A DNA stretch of 64,000 nt, taken from the NCBI GenBank assembly GCA_051294375.1, contig CM119268.1:11300605-11364604 (forward strand). The letters run 5' to 3'. The translations under genes were made by a program, and so were the position numbers. The notes below the pieces were generated by a model, which was given only the letters and a program-made list of their open reading frames with translations, searched no databases and was not told the DNA's origin. The first letter of the stretch is position 1; every line of letters starts with the position of its first letter. Below are positions 1-12,070 of this stretch, one piece after another. Source of the DNA: Paraspadella gotoi. Taxonomy: Eukaryota; Chaetognatha.

Positions 1-102
1 CTTCCTGCTATCATTGCTTCAAGGCATATCAAAGTCGATTCTGATAAAATTTGCATATATAAATAGTTAGGGTATTTACTTTTAAATTCATATTTAACAT
101 TT

Positions 103-774
103 AACAAGTTTGAGCAAACAATGTCGGATCTGCCAATGATCATTATCGGTAATTAATTAATTAATAATTAAATAATTCAAGTTAATTAACTAGGCATTTA
201 ATTAATTAATTTGATCCCAAATGTTTGTTTTTAGGTCTTTTCGCCACTAACCACGACAATATCAATGACGATAAGAATAATGCCGATAACGATTGACTTG
301 ATTGATTGACTGATTAATTAATTATTGATTAATTAATTGACTAATTGATTAATTAACTGATTATTTTATTAATTAATACATCTTGTATTTACATTTAATA
401 TAAAAAAAAAAGAAGCATAATCAATTAGTGAAACAGATTTTTTTTGTTTTTCTCATTTAAACTCAATTCCACTCAAACAATTCCATCAAAACTTGATTTC
501 CAGTTTAATCATACTTTTCTACCCACATACAAAATATCAGGTCAATCGCCGCATCCACTCATGAGCAATTGGTTTTCAAATAGTGAAATATATTTGTTTG
601 TTTTTTCCACTCATTTCCATTCGGATGATTCAAAAACTTTGATTTTCTCATAATTTATCATAATTCGATGTTCTGACATGATATAAGTGCCCGACAAGAT
701 TGAGGGGGCGAACCGACGGACCGACAAAGTGAATTATAGAGTCGGGATCTGCTGATAAGCAGATCCGACTAAAA
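103..774. repeat. Dispersed repeat family A, copy 1 (Helentron/HINE-like, non-autonomous)
   Basis: This stretch is repeated at 11344-12070. Both copies start with AACAAGTTTGAGCAAACAAT and end in a terminal hairpin followed by GACTAAAA. Near the left end is GTCGGATCTGC (123-133); its reverse complement GCAGATCCGAC forms the 3' arm of the end hairpin (about 746-769). Inside are ATTAATT-type tetranucleotide arrays (about 290-375). No protein is encoded. Subterminal inverted repeats plus a 3' terminal hairpin are known from non-autonomous Helentrons (HINEs), but the family assignment is inference. It lies downstream of the last visible exon of the minus-strand gene, so probably in an intron of it. 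Confidence 0.7.
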
Positions 775-875
775 AAACTTTATGGGTTTGCAAATGGCAG
801 CTTTTTTTAGCGGCGGTTTTAGAATTGTCATCAAGTAGATGTATGTTGATAACATCTTTTTGAATAAAGCGATAC

Positions 876-3800
876 CGGGCGGAGATGGAGTCTTTCTCGC
901 GGCTTCCATAATTCCTTCGGGTATCCTGATGATTCCGCCACCCTTGCCCGAGCGCGATGGGTCATTACTCTCCTGCTCTTTAACCTTTCCAGCAGCTCCA
1001 GTGTTAGCGTTAGGAACTGTTGATGAAGCGATTTTTGCTTCTTTGCCGTCTTTCTCTTTTCCCTCGGAAGAAAAGCGAGACTTTTTATCCGACTGAGACC
1101 GATTGCTGTCGTACGAACTGGCCGAGTCCTGGCGACATCGTTGTCGATTTCTATCGCCTGAGAAATAAGCATTTTTCGGTTTAAAATATTTATAAATCAA
1201 GAATTTGGTCCCCCCTTTGGGAACTCAAATGATTCGAACAAAGACGACGACGAATATAATAACGAAGACGACGACGAAGTCTTTGTACTTTGTGACCCGT
1301 AGTGGTCAGTAAGAATAACCTTTCCTAACCAAACAGAATGACCTTGTTATGGCTGACCTTTTCCAGCCAATGTAAATACGTATTTGTTGTTGTTATTTTT
1401 ACCTTTTTGATTTTTACTTACTTATTTTCGTTAATATATGTTTTCTCTTCTCACAAAAAACACGTCTCGAATTTTTCTCTAAATTCTTATTTTTGAGTCA
1501 CCTCACCCCCAAAATATCTGAAAACAGAAAACGTCGAACCTTTCCCTTTGTCTTCCCTACGATCTTCCTTGCTTCTCCGAGGTGATTTGGATTTAGCATC
1601 ATCTTTGGGTTTGACGGGCTCCTGTTTGTCCCGAGGGTTGTTCTCTTGTCTGTCCTTCTGTTTGTTTTCATTTTTGTCGCGAAGTTTTTCTTCGTGTGAC
1701 GGCGTTTCGTTTTGAGGAGAATTAATATCACCAGTATTGGAATCCTCCATTTTAATTTCAAGCTTGCCTTCTTTTTCGAGCTTCAGTTCTTCCTCGTACA
1801 TTTTATCCTAAATAAATTTTTAAATGTTAAATTTTGAATGTAAGAATTTTGTTCGGTCATCCTCATTGACTCACCCTTTCAAAATCTTCTATCTCGGCGC
1901 TCCACGATTCCACAAATTCACGGTCACGCGTGAGAACCTCGAAAGAGCATTCGGACTGACCGGAAGCTTCCTCGCTTACGTCTTCCATGTCGCGGGACCG
2001 TGGTCGACTTGACGACCCGCCACTGTCCGCGTGAGCTTCCTCTTTCAGTCTCGACGCCTCCTCGTCTAACTTTCGCTTCACGTCCCTGACATTAATGGCT
2101 CCGCCGCCTCCTCGGCCTCCGCGTCGGTTCAACGCCGGATTTCGCCCCTGAGGGGCAGGAGGTCCTCTTCGTTCGTCCCTCCGAGGAGCCTCCTTATCTC
2201 GTCTCCGATCCACGTCTCTCTTCTCAAAATCTCTGCCTTCGTCTCGACGTCCGTCGCGCCTTTCCTCCTTTTTCGCTTCTCTCTCCACAGACGGTCGACC
2301 GCGCCTCTCGTCGGTGTATCTCTTTCCGCCAGCCACGCCGCCTCCCGGACCGCAACCGCCGACGCCACTTCCGCCCCAATCCTCCCATCCTTTATCGCTC
2401 CCAGTGCTCGTTGTCCGGTTGCGATGATTATAGCCGAGCCGCCCCTGATCCAAGGAATCTTTCGACGAAGATCCTTTAACCCTGTCCCCTTGCTTAAGCT
2501 TGTCGTGCTGGCTGAAGGTTCTTGTGAGGCTGTTGCTGCCCGACAGCTGGTTTGTTACTTCCATTTTCTCTCTCATACTTTCGCTTCTGTTAATTCCTCC
2601 GTGTGGCGGGCCCTTGTCCCAACTCTCCCCGCGCCCATCTCTTCCATTATGCCTGCCCTTACCACGGCCACTACTGCTTCCGGTGGAATCTTTGTGAAAC
2701 CTTCCCCCCTTCGTCTCCTCTGGGTTTCTTCTTTCTTTTCCCGCATCCACCTCAAAATTTTCCTTGTGTGGTCTCCCGAACTTTTGGGAGTAACCGCCGA
2801 CGCCAGCGTCATCCCGAAGTCCGCGCTGATCGAAGCGATTTCCGGCGGCGGCCGCTCCCGGGTCCCTTGGGTGTGGCCGCTGATGATAATCGTCTCTCTT
2901 ACTTTGATCGTGCGGGGTTTGATGATCATAGTCTTCGTAGTGCTGTTGCCTCCGATCTATTCTGTAAGCATCGTCTCTTCTCTCTCCACCCTCGTTCCGA
3001 ATCTGCCTTGCGCCGCGGAAATGTCGCTCATCTTCCACCGGTGGCGCGTAGAAGTCCCCTCGGTCAGGGCGCGCCTCCTTCTGTCGACCATCTTTAGATG
3101 GATTGTTCCTACGTCCAGAATCTTTCCAAACTTCGCGTTGGTTTTCCTGGGATTGTTGCGACTGATGCGTTTGCGGTTGAAGCGGTTGCGATTGTTGTTG
3201 CTGATGATGATTATTCGCTCGGCCATGATTAAACTTAGGACTTTCCTCTCTGAACTCTGTGTTTCTTCCAACGTTCTTGTTCTGTGAAGGGGGATGCTGC
3301 CTGGATTCACGCTTTCCGCTCCGATGTTCAGCGACGTGGTGTCCTCCCCGATGATCGGCAGGGTGCTGTTGTCCGCTTCTGTGATCCGAGGCGTGATGCG
3401 GTGCACCCCGGTGATTAGTCAGCGGACTTTCGCTTCGATGTCGATCTTCGGCTTTTACTGAATGTGCCTGAAAGGGTGAGATGATGGCAGGCGAATGTTA
3501 TATCCTTATCTACGCTTCACTGATGAGAACAGACGTTAAATCTTTTCGTTCTCGTCTCGATTACTTACCTGCGACGATTTTCCTTTTCCAAATTCGGTTT
3601 CTTCGTGACTGGATCCTGTGTCGCCGGTATCCCCACGAGCTTTTGGAACGTAACGCGGGATATCCGGTCGCTGAGAATTAACATTTTAACCCACTACAAT
3701 GAATAATTTACGAGATAAGTACATATAAGGTAGTAATTACGAAAATAAGAACCTTTGGCTTTGACCCAAAACTGCTAGCATCTGTCAATGAAAGTTCTGT

Positions 3801-4126
3801 GAGTCGCTGTTGTAACGAAGAAACCTCGGACGAATGTTTGGAAGATTTTTGTTCCGCCGGGGCGTGACCAGATCCGCGATCGCCGCTTCCACTCGGAGAA
3901 CCGTCGCCGCGCTTCGACAACTTTGAAACGCCCGCCTGATAAACCTTATTTCAAAAACCATAGTTTTTACCGAATTATCAAATTCGGTAGTATCGAAAAA
4001 TTCCGATACAATACATACCTGCATAACGGGTCTCTGCTTTTTGTTTCCATGATAATATTCATCGCCGTAATCTACATTTCTACCCCTCTGACCTCGATGT
4101 TGGGAAGGAATTTCTCTCCCATGCAT
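876..4126 (-). CDS. Arg/Gly-rich protein with exon-junction-complex binding motif (SMG6- or R3HCC1L-like), partial
   Basis: Six exons join in one frame on the minus strand: 4126-4019, 3935-3753, 3670-3569, 3467-1875, 1807-1507 and 1157-876. All junctions are GT-AG with matching phases, giving about 856 residues. The third exon starts RPDIPRYVPKARG, which fits the RPxxxxYxP motif that binds the exon junction complex in UPF3B, SMG6 and R3HCC1-type proteins. The long fourth exon (531 codons) is low-complexity, rich in R, D, G, H and Q. The fifth is Lys/Glu-rich, and the sixth has GGGIIRIPEGI. No PIN, 14-3-3-like or R3H domain is visible because the gene continues past the left edge (last visible donor at 875). 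The first ATG directly follows an acceptor AG at 4127-4128, so upstream exons may exist. SMG6 (nonsense-mediated decay endonuclease) is my preferred guess and R3HCC1L the alternative. The gene itself is well supported; its identity is not. Confidence 0.6.
3569..3670 (-). CDS. Exon carrying the EJC-binding motif
   Basis: This 34-codon exon sits between a CTCAG acceptor and a GTAAGT donor and is phase 0 on both sides. It opens with RPDIPRYVPKARG, where Arg, Pro, Tyr and Pro sit at the conserved EBM positions. The preceding exon ends ..GSKPK, giving a basic lead-in like that of known EBMs. A phase-0/0 exon of this size could be skipped without breaking the frame, which would remove EJC binding. 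Confidence 0.65.
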
Positions 4127-5358
4127 CTGAAATTAGTTGGAGTACGGTATCATAATTATGTCATGACGTGACAAATATTGGTATCCTCACCCCTGATGCA
4201 GACGCCATGGTTTTCCGATGGAGGTCATCCAACCCCCTTTGACGATGATAATATCAGCGAGTATAGCACACATATACAAGAAAAACTTGACCTGGTAAAC
4301 GTTTCGTATTAAAAGAAAAACTGGAAAAGAAATATATCCAGCATTATGCACTCAAATAAAAGAACGAATGGGCGACTCAATAAAAATTTTACTAAGTGAG
4401 AAAATTAAACTGGAGCCACGAGGGTGGTATCCGGAATAAATTGAACGTTTCATGCACAGTTATGGCCAGTACACAAATCCGCGCGGATTTAAACGCTCGT
4501 AATCATCATGACGTCGCGATAACCGCACTGGAATTCCGTTTTTTTCTTTTATGATTTTCACGTCATCGAGGATGAACCGATGATTCTGAGGCGGCGCCGA
4601 AGACTCCAGTGTCCTCTCCGTATTAAGTCCGTCCAACGTTGATGGAGCCATTCGTCGAAAGTCGAAAGTCGTAACGTCCAAATCTTTTTTCCGCCTTTGC
4701 CTGGAGCCCGGAAAATGGGGGCAATGAGATCCGAGGAGGATTACGCAAAGGAGGAGCGAAAGAGAGGGCGAGAGGTCGAGTCGCTGTCGTCTCTCTCTCT
4801 CTCGCGCTCGCGAACAAAAGGTATTGACGATAGCCACAAAGTTGGGTACCCGGAATTAACTTATTTAAGGCTATTTTTTAAAATTAAAAATATATATTGT
4901 AGCTAACCGTTAAAACCTGTTCCATTTCAAGATATTTTCGGCGCCGATCCATATTTTTCTGGCGTCATCAACTCAAGTTTTTGCGACGAAGATAGACGAA
5001 GTGTCCACCGTCCGCCAGCGACGAGAACCTCGACTCGAACAAGAGACTTACTCCACACAAAAAAACGCACTGGATTTACCAAAATTAACATTTTCCCTCC
5101 TGATTTCTGTTGAAAACTTGTATTTCTACTTAAAAGTTAAATTCTACAACGACCCATGCCTCGAATGCTCAACTCTTCGTTTGCTATTTATCTTCTCAAA
5201 ATAGGGGAAAAATCCACATGCTTCGGATTTATTTTCAATGAAAAAATGCCACTTTTTCATTATTAATTAGGACGTTTGATACAAATTTAATTTCGATGAT
5301 AATATTTTTTGGTTTTCATTATCGCATTTTTAGAGGTTTGTTGACTCCGTTTACAAAA
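4127..5358. promoter_or_regulatory. Divergent intergenic region between the Arg-rich gene and TMEM19
   Basis: The minus-strand gene and TMEM19 are transcribed away from each other from this 1.2-kb stretch. It contains a short GA/CT-rich tract (about 4755-4805) and GC-richer DNA with CpGs at 4480-4680, as expected of a shared bidirectional promoter. A minus-strand open frame at 4460-4837 has no clear splice donor or family match, so I do not call it a gene; it may hold a 5' untranslated exon. The promoter role is inferred from gene orientation only. Confidence 0.4.
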
Positions 5359-6751
5359 ATGTTCCCGTCCGCGTATGTTTTCGTTACGACCTCATTAGAA
5401 CTCTTCTATTTAACCTATAAATTCAACATCGCTTTATCGACAATCAACAATTACCGAATTATATTCGCGATTATAGCCCCGGTAATTATGGCATTGCGAG
5501 GAGTCAGGAAAAAAAGCTTAGGTAAGTAGAGCCAAAGGGGTTTTGTTTCTTCTAAAAAGTAAATTACAAAGCGATTTATGCATATGTCATATTAAAAAAA
5601 ATCCTCTATATTTCTCTGGTGTCCAAAACATTGAAATCTCTTCCCATATCCTCAGATTGGTCGGGATGCTTGTCTGGCATCGCTGTCGGATTTTTTCTAA
5701 CCCTACCCAACTTGGCATTCTTTTCCTGTCTTTTTACCACTTTTGTCCTTGGTACCAAAGCAACAAAGTTTCGGTCCTCCTTAAAAAAAGCTTTTGAAGC
5801 GAACTACAAGGAAGGGGGGCAGAGAAACTGGGAGCAGATCTTGAGCAACGTTGCTGTTCCCGCGCAACTTGCTCTGTTGTATCTTAACACTCACGGCCCT
5901 GGAGAACTGGCAATAGATTTCAGAAACGGTACTTCGTTAGATCGATGTTATCACTTATTTTTATCATTTTATCCTTCAAATTTACATCGTTTTTCATTTC
6001 CTATCAGATAAGATTATCAGAAGCTCATTTCTGGCTATGGCGGTTGTCGCCTCGCTCTCCTGCTGTTTTGGGGATACCCTGGCGTCCGAACTCGGCTCCG
6101 TTTTCGGCGGGGAATGTCCGAGGTACATGTTATTGTCAATTGATAAATAATTATTATGGTTTGGTTCGCTTTGCGACTCCCGTTTTTTCGCAGTTGACTT
6201 GATATTGTTTTCAGATTAATAACAACTTTGCAAAAAGTGCCTCGTGGCACAAATGGAGCCGTTTCTTTCCACGGTACTTGCTACAGGTATCTTCATTATC
6301 TGTGCGTACCATATTGCGGTCGGGCCTCCTATTTTTATCAAATTTACTTTCGTCAGTTTCTTGGGAGGCTTGTTGATTGGTCTCTCTTACGCCCTCACCG
6401 TCTCCTGCTGCTTATTCTCATTCTCCATCTTTTCCTTCGCGCAAACCGTTTTCGGCGCTGGATTGGCCGGGCTTTTCGGATCTTTTCTGGGTGAGTTTAT
6501 TTAGTATCCATCTTCCATCCTCCAAAACCCTCTTTATATAAAATTTGAATTCTTTAGATTCTCTCCTGGGAGCGCGGTTGCAATATTCCGGTCTCAGCGA
6601 AAATTCTGGGCAAATAGTGGAACATCCGGGTCCGGAAGTAAAACATCTGAGTGGAATAGATGTGCTCTCCAATCATTCTGTGAACCTCATTTCTTCTGTT
6701 TTAACTGCAGCCGCTGTTCCATCATTAATGTACGTGTTGTTTAAGCCTTGA
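5359..6751 (+). CDS. TMEM19: Transmembrane protein 19 homologue (TMEM19)
   Basis: Six exons form a 316-residue protein: 5359-5521, 5656-5928, 6008-6122, 6215-6286, 6357-6490 and 6558-6751 (stop TGA). Every junction is GT-AG with matching phases. Landmarks of the TMEM19/DUF92 family are present in order: GVRKKSLD after the second hydrophobic segment, YKEGGQRNWEQILSN, NTHGPGELAIDF, CCFGDTLASELG, KVPRGTNGAV, a hydrophobic Gly-rich pair of segments (SFLGGLLIGLSYAL; GAGLAGLFGSFL), DSLLGARLQYSGL and SNHSVNLISSVL near the end. It is a polytopic membrane protein; the family also includes plant and prokaryotic members and its biochemical role is uncertain. Length is close to the roughly 336 residues of vertebrate TMEM19. 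I start at the Met at 5359; an in-frame ATG at 5296 would add 21 residues. Introns are tiny (70-134 bp), the 70-bp one being 6287-6356. Confidence 0.93.
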
Positions 6752-7002
6752 AAAGGGGGTTGGAACCAGTTACCAGTATTGATGTACATTTAGGTAATCG
6801 TTCTGTTAGTCTCTGGCTTCTCGCGTTTTATTCGAATATTATATCATTTATGTGCCGTTTCTCATCAGTTATCTATTTTAACTTTTTATGGCTCTCTTGT
6901 TGTCTCTGCTCTTGCTTTACTTATATACTACTTTTTGGTGCTTATAACCTTTCAATCTCATTAATCGCCCAACAGTGTGATTCTGATACAACTTTGACAA
7001 AA

Positions 7003-7008
7003 AATAAA
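7003..7008 (+). terminator. Probable poly(A) signal of TMEM19
   Basis: AATAAA lies about 250 bases after the TMEM19 stop codon and is the first such hexamer on the plus strand downstream. Use of this signal is inferred from position only. Confidence 0.4.
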
Positions 7009-8157
7009 TGACTATGCCTACATACTTTCATTGTTTTTAAATTTCTGTCTTTTGTTTTTGTAAAAGATTAAGGTGATTAGAAATTCTCTGTTTAACAGAA
7101 GCTGGGTAGAATATTTCTTCCAGTTGCCTTCGCTTCTCAAGGGGAACATTTCGCTTGATTTCTATGATTTATCTCTCCTTCAGAAGCCTTGGGAGCCTTC
7201 GGAGATAGTGCCAGCAAACCTCTTTTCCACCCTTTCTGTGATCTCCTAGTTTGTGGGAAGACGCGAACCGTGACGTTGAGACCCAGAAGAAAAAAGGTCC
7301 CGACCCTTTTTGCCCAAATATTTCCATATTGTTGCTCTGTGCCATGCTCCCTGTCAGTAGCCGTTATCTTTTAAGGCGTATGCGGTATGCCGTATGGGTG
7401 TGACTGGTCCCTTTCTACCTAAATCTAAAAGAAAAGAATACCTAGTACCTAATGCTAGTGAATATTGAAAGTGTTTAAACGCTACAAAGAGCTTTTTTAG
7501 TTATAATAATATTGTTAAAATTGAACTAGAACAACTTTGACAAAAAACAAGTTTGAAAGCTTTTTAGTTTGGTTATGATAACGGAGAGGGATATTTTTTT
7601 TGCTGAGTTTGCATCGACGCCTGAGAGGACGCTTTGATTCTGTCGGATTGCTGAAGATGGTGGTGTGGTGGTGGTGACCGAGAGAAAAGGAGGAAAACAA
7701 GTTCTCCTCCCCCTCGTTCAAAACTTTTGTTTCTGTTCTGACGGGAAGTTTTCAATTTTCAGTCGCATGACAAGGCACGTACGAAGTCTGTTTTGAGTGG
7801 AGCAACCACCGTCATTTTTCAAAAAAAAAAAAACTTGCGTCTTCAGAACTTTACTCTCGATATCATTTCCATGAAGAAATTAAGAATGTGAAAATCGAAA
7901 AAAATTAAAATTAGTAAAATCATTTGAGAGCTACAGTACATAGGACCTTTTTTCTATTGTTTGTTTGTTGATGATAATTGTTTTGAATCAACCTTGTTGT
8001 ATTCGAATAAAATCGCATATATATGAAATTGGTACAACCAATATAAAAATATATATAATAATAATTATAAGTTATATATATATATAACTTTAACCTTGCT
8101 CTCCTCTCTCTCTTTCTCTTTAACTCATAAAAAATTGTTCTAATTCACAAATGCCAA
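7009..8157. other. Non-coding, AT-rich intergenic DNA
   Basis: No open frame here has coding composition or plausible splice partners. The stretch becomes AT-rich rightward and includes TA dinucleotide runs (about 8020-8090), a poly-A run near 7821 and a short TC run near 8100, just before the hammerhead-like motif. Confidence 0.5.
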
Positions 8158-8200
8158 GCGCTGAAGAAGGCTCGAATTTTGTGAGCCGAAACATGTCTGC
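8158..8200 (+). ncRNA. Hammerhead-ribozyme-like motif (Penelope/retrozyme type)
   Basis: The core reads CTGAAGA (8161-8167, matching CUGANGA), then stem II GGCTC (8169-8173) and GAGCC (8183-8187) closing a 9-base loop, then GAAAC (8188-8192) and the cleavage triplet GTC (8195-8197). Bases GCG before the core and TGC after the triplet can form the start of stem I. Stem III would be minimal (C-AT-G), as in the short-stem-III hammerheads known from Penelope-like elements and retrozymes. Stem I does not extend well, so this may be a decayed copy. AT-rich repeats surround it and no reverse transcriptase is present. Confidence 0.45.
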
Positions 8201-11200
8201 ATCTTATTAAATAAAATAGTTGTACAAAATTAAAAACTTTGCTAATAATATTATTATAAAATAAAAAAAATTCAAAATAATTTTTTTGAAATTTTTATTA
8301 TAGATTCAGATTCCTCATAAAATGTTGGAGCAAAAATATAAAACATTATCAAAAATTTCGTTGTTTTCAATACCGAATTTGGAAAAATTCTTTACTTTAT
8401 ACTCTGGATTTATTATGAGATAATACTTTTTTCATTTTTCGTTGTTTTAATATTAAAATATGATATAATATATTTTATAAAAGTTTCTCATTTTTTTCCA
8501 AATTTGTTATTTAAGTTAAAAAAAATATTTTAAAATTTTATTAGTTTACAAGAATATTACTAGTTTATTACTACAAAGAAAATATTATACTAAAAAAAAA
8601 TATTGTTAACTCGCTTAATCTTTTTATCACTCCACCCTAATATATAAAATATAGTCAAGATTTTCACGTTCAATTTTTTTCTTATTTCTTTATCTTTTTT
8701 TCCAGTGCAGAATAAACACAACCAACAATCAATTATTGATCGCGTTCTCGCCTCAGACAAAAAGTGACCAGCCTCACAAAACTAAAAGGGCGAGTCGAAA
8801 AAGAGAAAAACAGCTCCGAGATTCGGTGTGGATCTTGCGTGAGGAGGAATTTCGAGACAGCGCCTTCGGAAATCAAAGGATTTTTTTTTTCAGACTTTTT
8901 CGCTGGATTTTCACGCGTCTACGATCCGTGAATTCGAATCTTCCTTGTTTGACTTAGTATTTTTTCCCCTTGTTAATAGAAAAAAGAAAGGAGCTAAAGG
9001 ATTGAATGACTAGGAACATTTCCTCGATCTCAAGCGAGAAATATTGGCACTGGACTGCTTTTGGCTGAGACCGCGTCGTTTTATGCATAAAACGGAAAGT
9101 TTTACCGCGCGCTTTTCAGGCTACTTTCTCGTTTCTTGGCAGGCCTTGCGTCAGGGAACCTGCCGAGAGGAAGGGGAAAACGGTTGAAACTTTAAATGGC
9201 AATTCACTCCTTTGTCCCGTCAGAGAAAATTTCCTTGGATTGTGACCTTTCGTGATCAAAAACGGAATTAAATACTATTGGATTTAAACTGTGTAACTGT
9301 GTAAATAAGGAAAGGAAAAGAATAAATGGATGAGGCTTTAAATGAGAAGCGAAAAAAGTACTTGCAGCTAGATCGGGAAAGGCACTAAAAAATATAAAGA
9401 ATCTAAAACTAAAAGAGATAAGATTTTACGAGGGAAACATTCGATTCGTTAGATAGAGAGTGAGAGAAGAAGAGAATGATATGAGCAGACAGAGATACTG
9501 CGAGAACGTGGAAACTCGAGAGCGGGACAAATGGAGTAGTTGAGATGGTTGAGACGAAAGAAATTCCTGGCTTCACAAAGTTCCAAACAAGTCCGGCACG
9601 GCGCAACCGAAGCCCATTGTGTTCGAGTGTCAATGACTAATAGTCCCGAATAGAATAAAGCAATACACAATCTTGGTGCCACAACAACCGTTCTTTCTTC
9701 CAGTCGTCGTCGTCATCGATGATTTATTCCAAAGTATTTCTCCATTTCTTGTCCTCGAAGTCGTAAAGCGAGTCGGTTTCGCCGAAAGTCGATAGGAGCG
9801 AACGTGATGTAAATTGTAAGTCGTGTAATGTTTTTCGTCGGTGGAGATTTTTTCTTTGTCTTTACAGTTTACTATAGATTGTTTCGATTTAAACCTCAAG
9901 TATTCATGGACTTTCCTCCCATCCGAAAACCTATGGCCACTGCCTCACTTCATTTGCCATTCTCAAAACAAAAGGCTCTAACCTGTCGAGCGTCGGGTCC
10001 ATTGGGTGAAGAAAACAAAGGAATCCGTGATACTGGCTCTTGGCTGCTCCACTTTTGTACCTCCCGACCCCCTTCCCCATTTACGCGCACGACCACCATT
10101 TTTGAATCTACTATTTCCATTACGTCTTTTTTTAAGTTTATCTTGTTCTTTCATATATTAAAAGTGAAAAGAATAGGAAAAGAAAGTTATAGGAGGAAAA
10201 GAATAAAGTTTTCAGATTTGAGGGAGGATGGCGCTCATGGACCGATCATTAGCGCAGACAGAGGAGAGAGGAACGAAAGGAAAGAAAGAAAGTCATCCGA
10301 ATCCCGATAATTAATTCTGTAATCTTGTAGGCCTGATTTCCCGTACAATAGAATTTGAATTACGTATAAAAGACAAACGTTTAGAATTTATAAGCGTTAT
10401 TTCCAAACAAATCTAATTTTCGGATCAATTTTTATTCCATCGCTTATGTTTCTTTCAAATAAAATAAACATAATTTAAACTTTATTGTCGTTTTGTGTTT
10501 GTTGTTTTTTGTTTGTTTTTATTTTTTTGTGCGGAGCGTGCGTCGTTTTTAATTCGTATTTCTCGAGTTTTAAATCCAGTGTGCAGTGGTACAACATACT
10601 CCTCTCGCTCTTTTATCTAATTACTCTCAATTTGCGTTTCTTAATGGAGCTCCTGTTCGGCATAACTGAGACGACTTCTGTGTCGTGGACATTGACGAAA
10701 GTAGTTGGCTCTGTAGCCCGGTCGCAGATTTTGGGAGGCGTTTGTCATCAATTTTATTGTCCCGTTGTCATTTTTAGTCGTTTCAATGATAAGAGATTAC
10801 ATAAAAGTAACAGGTACGAAGAAGATGGTAAATGATTGGAACAAGGAATTGTTGTTGTTAGATATTTTGTAACGGTGTGTACCATCGCACGTTCTTTCTC
10901 GGCTATTCATGAATCATTTTTTTTGTGGCTTCGACAACGAAATCTCTCTTTTTATTATTTTCTCATTTTCTTTTTTTTATCTTGCTTGTTCCTTCTCTTT
11001 TTCTACCCGAGTGGAGAACAAACCTATTGCAGGATGTCGAATAATTGCCAATAAAATATACAAAAGAAGAGAAGGAGAGGGAGAGGCTGACAGCAAACCC
11101 GGATGCATTATTTATAGTTTAGTCAATGAGAAACAATCGAATGCAGATTGAAACTTTGAAAGCTGTTATTTTCTGGTTGGAAATAGAACGGAGAAGACGA

Positions 11201-11343
11201 CGCTTCCTTTTCGTTTTGCAGTCAACCGCAACGTCTTGCGAGAGCTTGAGCTTTAGCCTTAGCCTTAGGTAATTTTCTCCACATCTCTCTCACACTTTTT
11301 TTTTTCTTTCACATCCACTTTCATATCGCTCATTTTCTTATAA
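8201..11343. other. Non-coding stretch with no recognised gene
   Basis: I see no protein family match or coherent exon set. 8201-8700 is very AT-rich. GC rises at 9000-9250, where an 18-base palindrome CGTTTTATGCATAAAACG occurs (about 9077-9094). Several open frames of 70-160 codons (for example 9828-10310 plus, 9409-9682 minus) have ordinary non-coding composition. Untranslated exons or enhancers of the downstream PDZ-GEF gene could be here but nothing in the sequence proves it. Confidence 0.4.
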
Positions 11344-12070
11344 AACAAGTTTGAGCAAACAATGTCGGATCTACTCACGATCATTATCGGTAATTAATTA
11401 ATAATTATTTAATTAATTTAATTAATTTGATCCGAAATGTTTGTTTTGATTGATTAATTGACTGATTAATTAATTATTGATTAATTAATTGACTAATTGA
11501 TTAATTAACTGATTAATTATTTGATTAATTAATACATCTTGCATTTACATTTAAAATAAAATGAAAAAGAAGAATATTCAATTAGTGAAACAGGTTCTTT
11601 GAATTTTCCATTTAAACTCATTTCCACTCAAACGATTCTATCAAAACTTGATTTCCAGTTTAATCACACACTTACCCAAATACAAATTTCAAGTCAATCG
11701 CCCCATCCACTCATGAGTAATTGATGTTCAAATAATGAAATATACTTTTTGGTTTTTTTCCATTTAAACTTGGACGATTTCCATCATATCCAGCTCAATA
11801 ACACACTTCCCTACCCACACACAAAATTTCATTCCAATCCATCCATCCAATCACGAGTAATTGGTGTTTTTTGCTAAGGTCGGTCGGACGGATGGAAGGA
11901 CGGACGGACAGACATACAGACGGACGGACATCGTTTTTTTTGGCATAATTTATCATAATTCGATGTTTTACATGATATAAGTGAATGCCCGACAAGATTG
12001 AGGGGGCGGACCGACGGACTGACAAATTGAATTATAGAGTCGGGATCTGCTGACAGCAGATCCGACTAAA
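11344..12070. repeat. Dispersed repeat family A, copy 2
   Basis: This is the second copy of the element at 103-774, in the same orientation and with the same ends: AACAAGTTTGAGCAAACAAT at the left, GTCGGATCT nearby, and the hairpin GGATCTGCT...AGCAGATCC then GACTAAAA at the right. It has an extra internal block at about 11760-11890 (CTACCCACACACAAAATT and flanks) that resembles the block before it, and a GACGGACGGACAGAC run (11878-11930). The shared CTACCCACACACAAAATT block also occurs in family B at about 32418 and, inverted, near 32620. Confidence 0.7.

Noticed and set aside
2424-3287. Plus-strand open frame of 287 codons
   Set aside because: It is the antisense shadow of the Arg-rich exon 1875-3467 and has Leu/Val/Ser composition expected of a complement of Arg/Asp codons.
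4460-4837. Minus-strand 125-codon frame as first exon of the Arg-rich gene
   Set aside because: No donor in a usable phase was found and it matches no family; it may be 5' leader at most.
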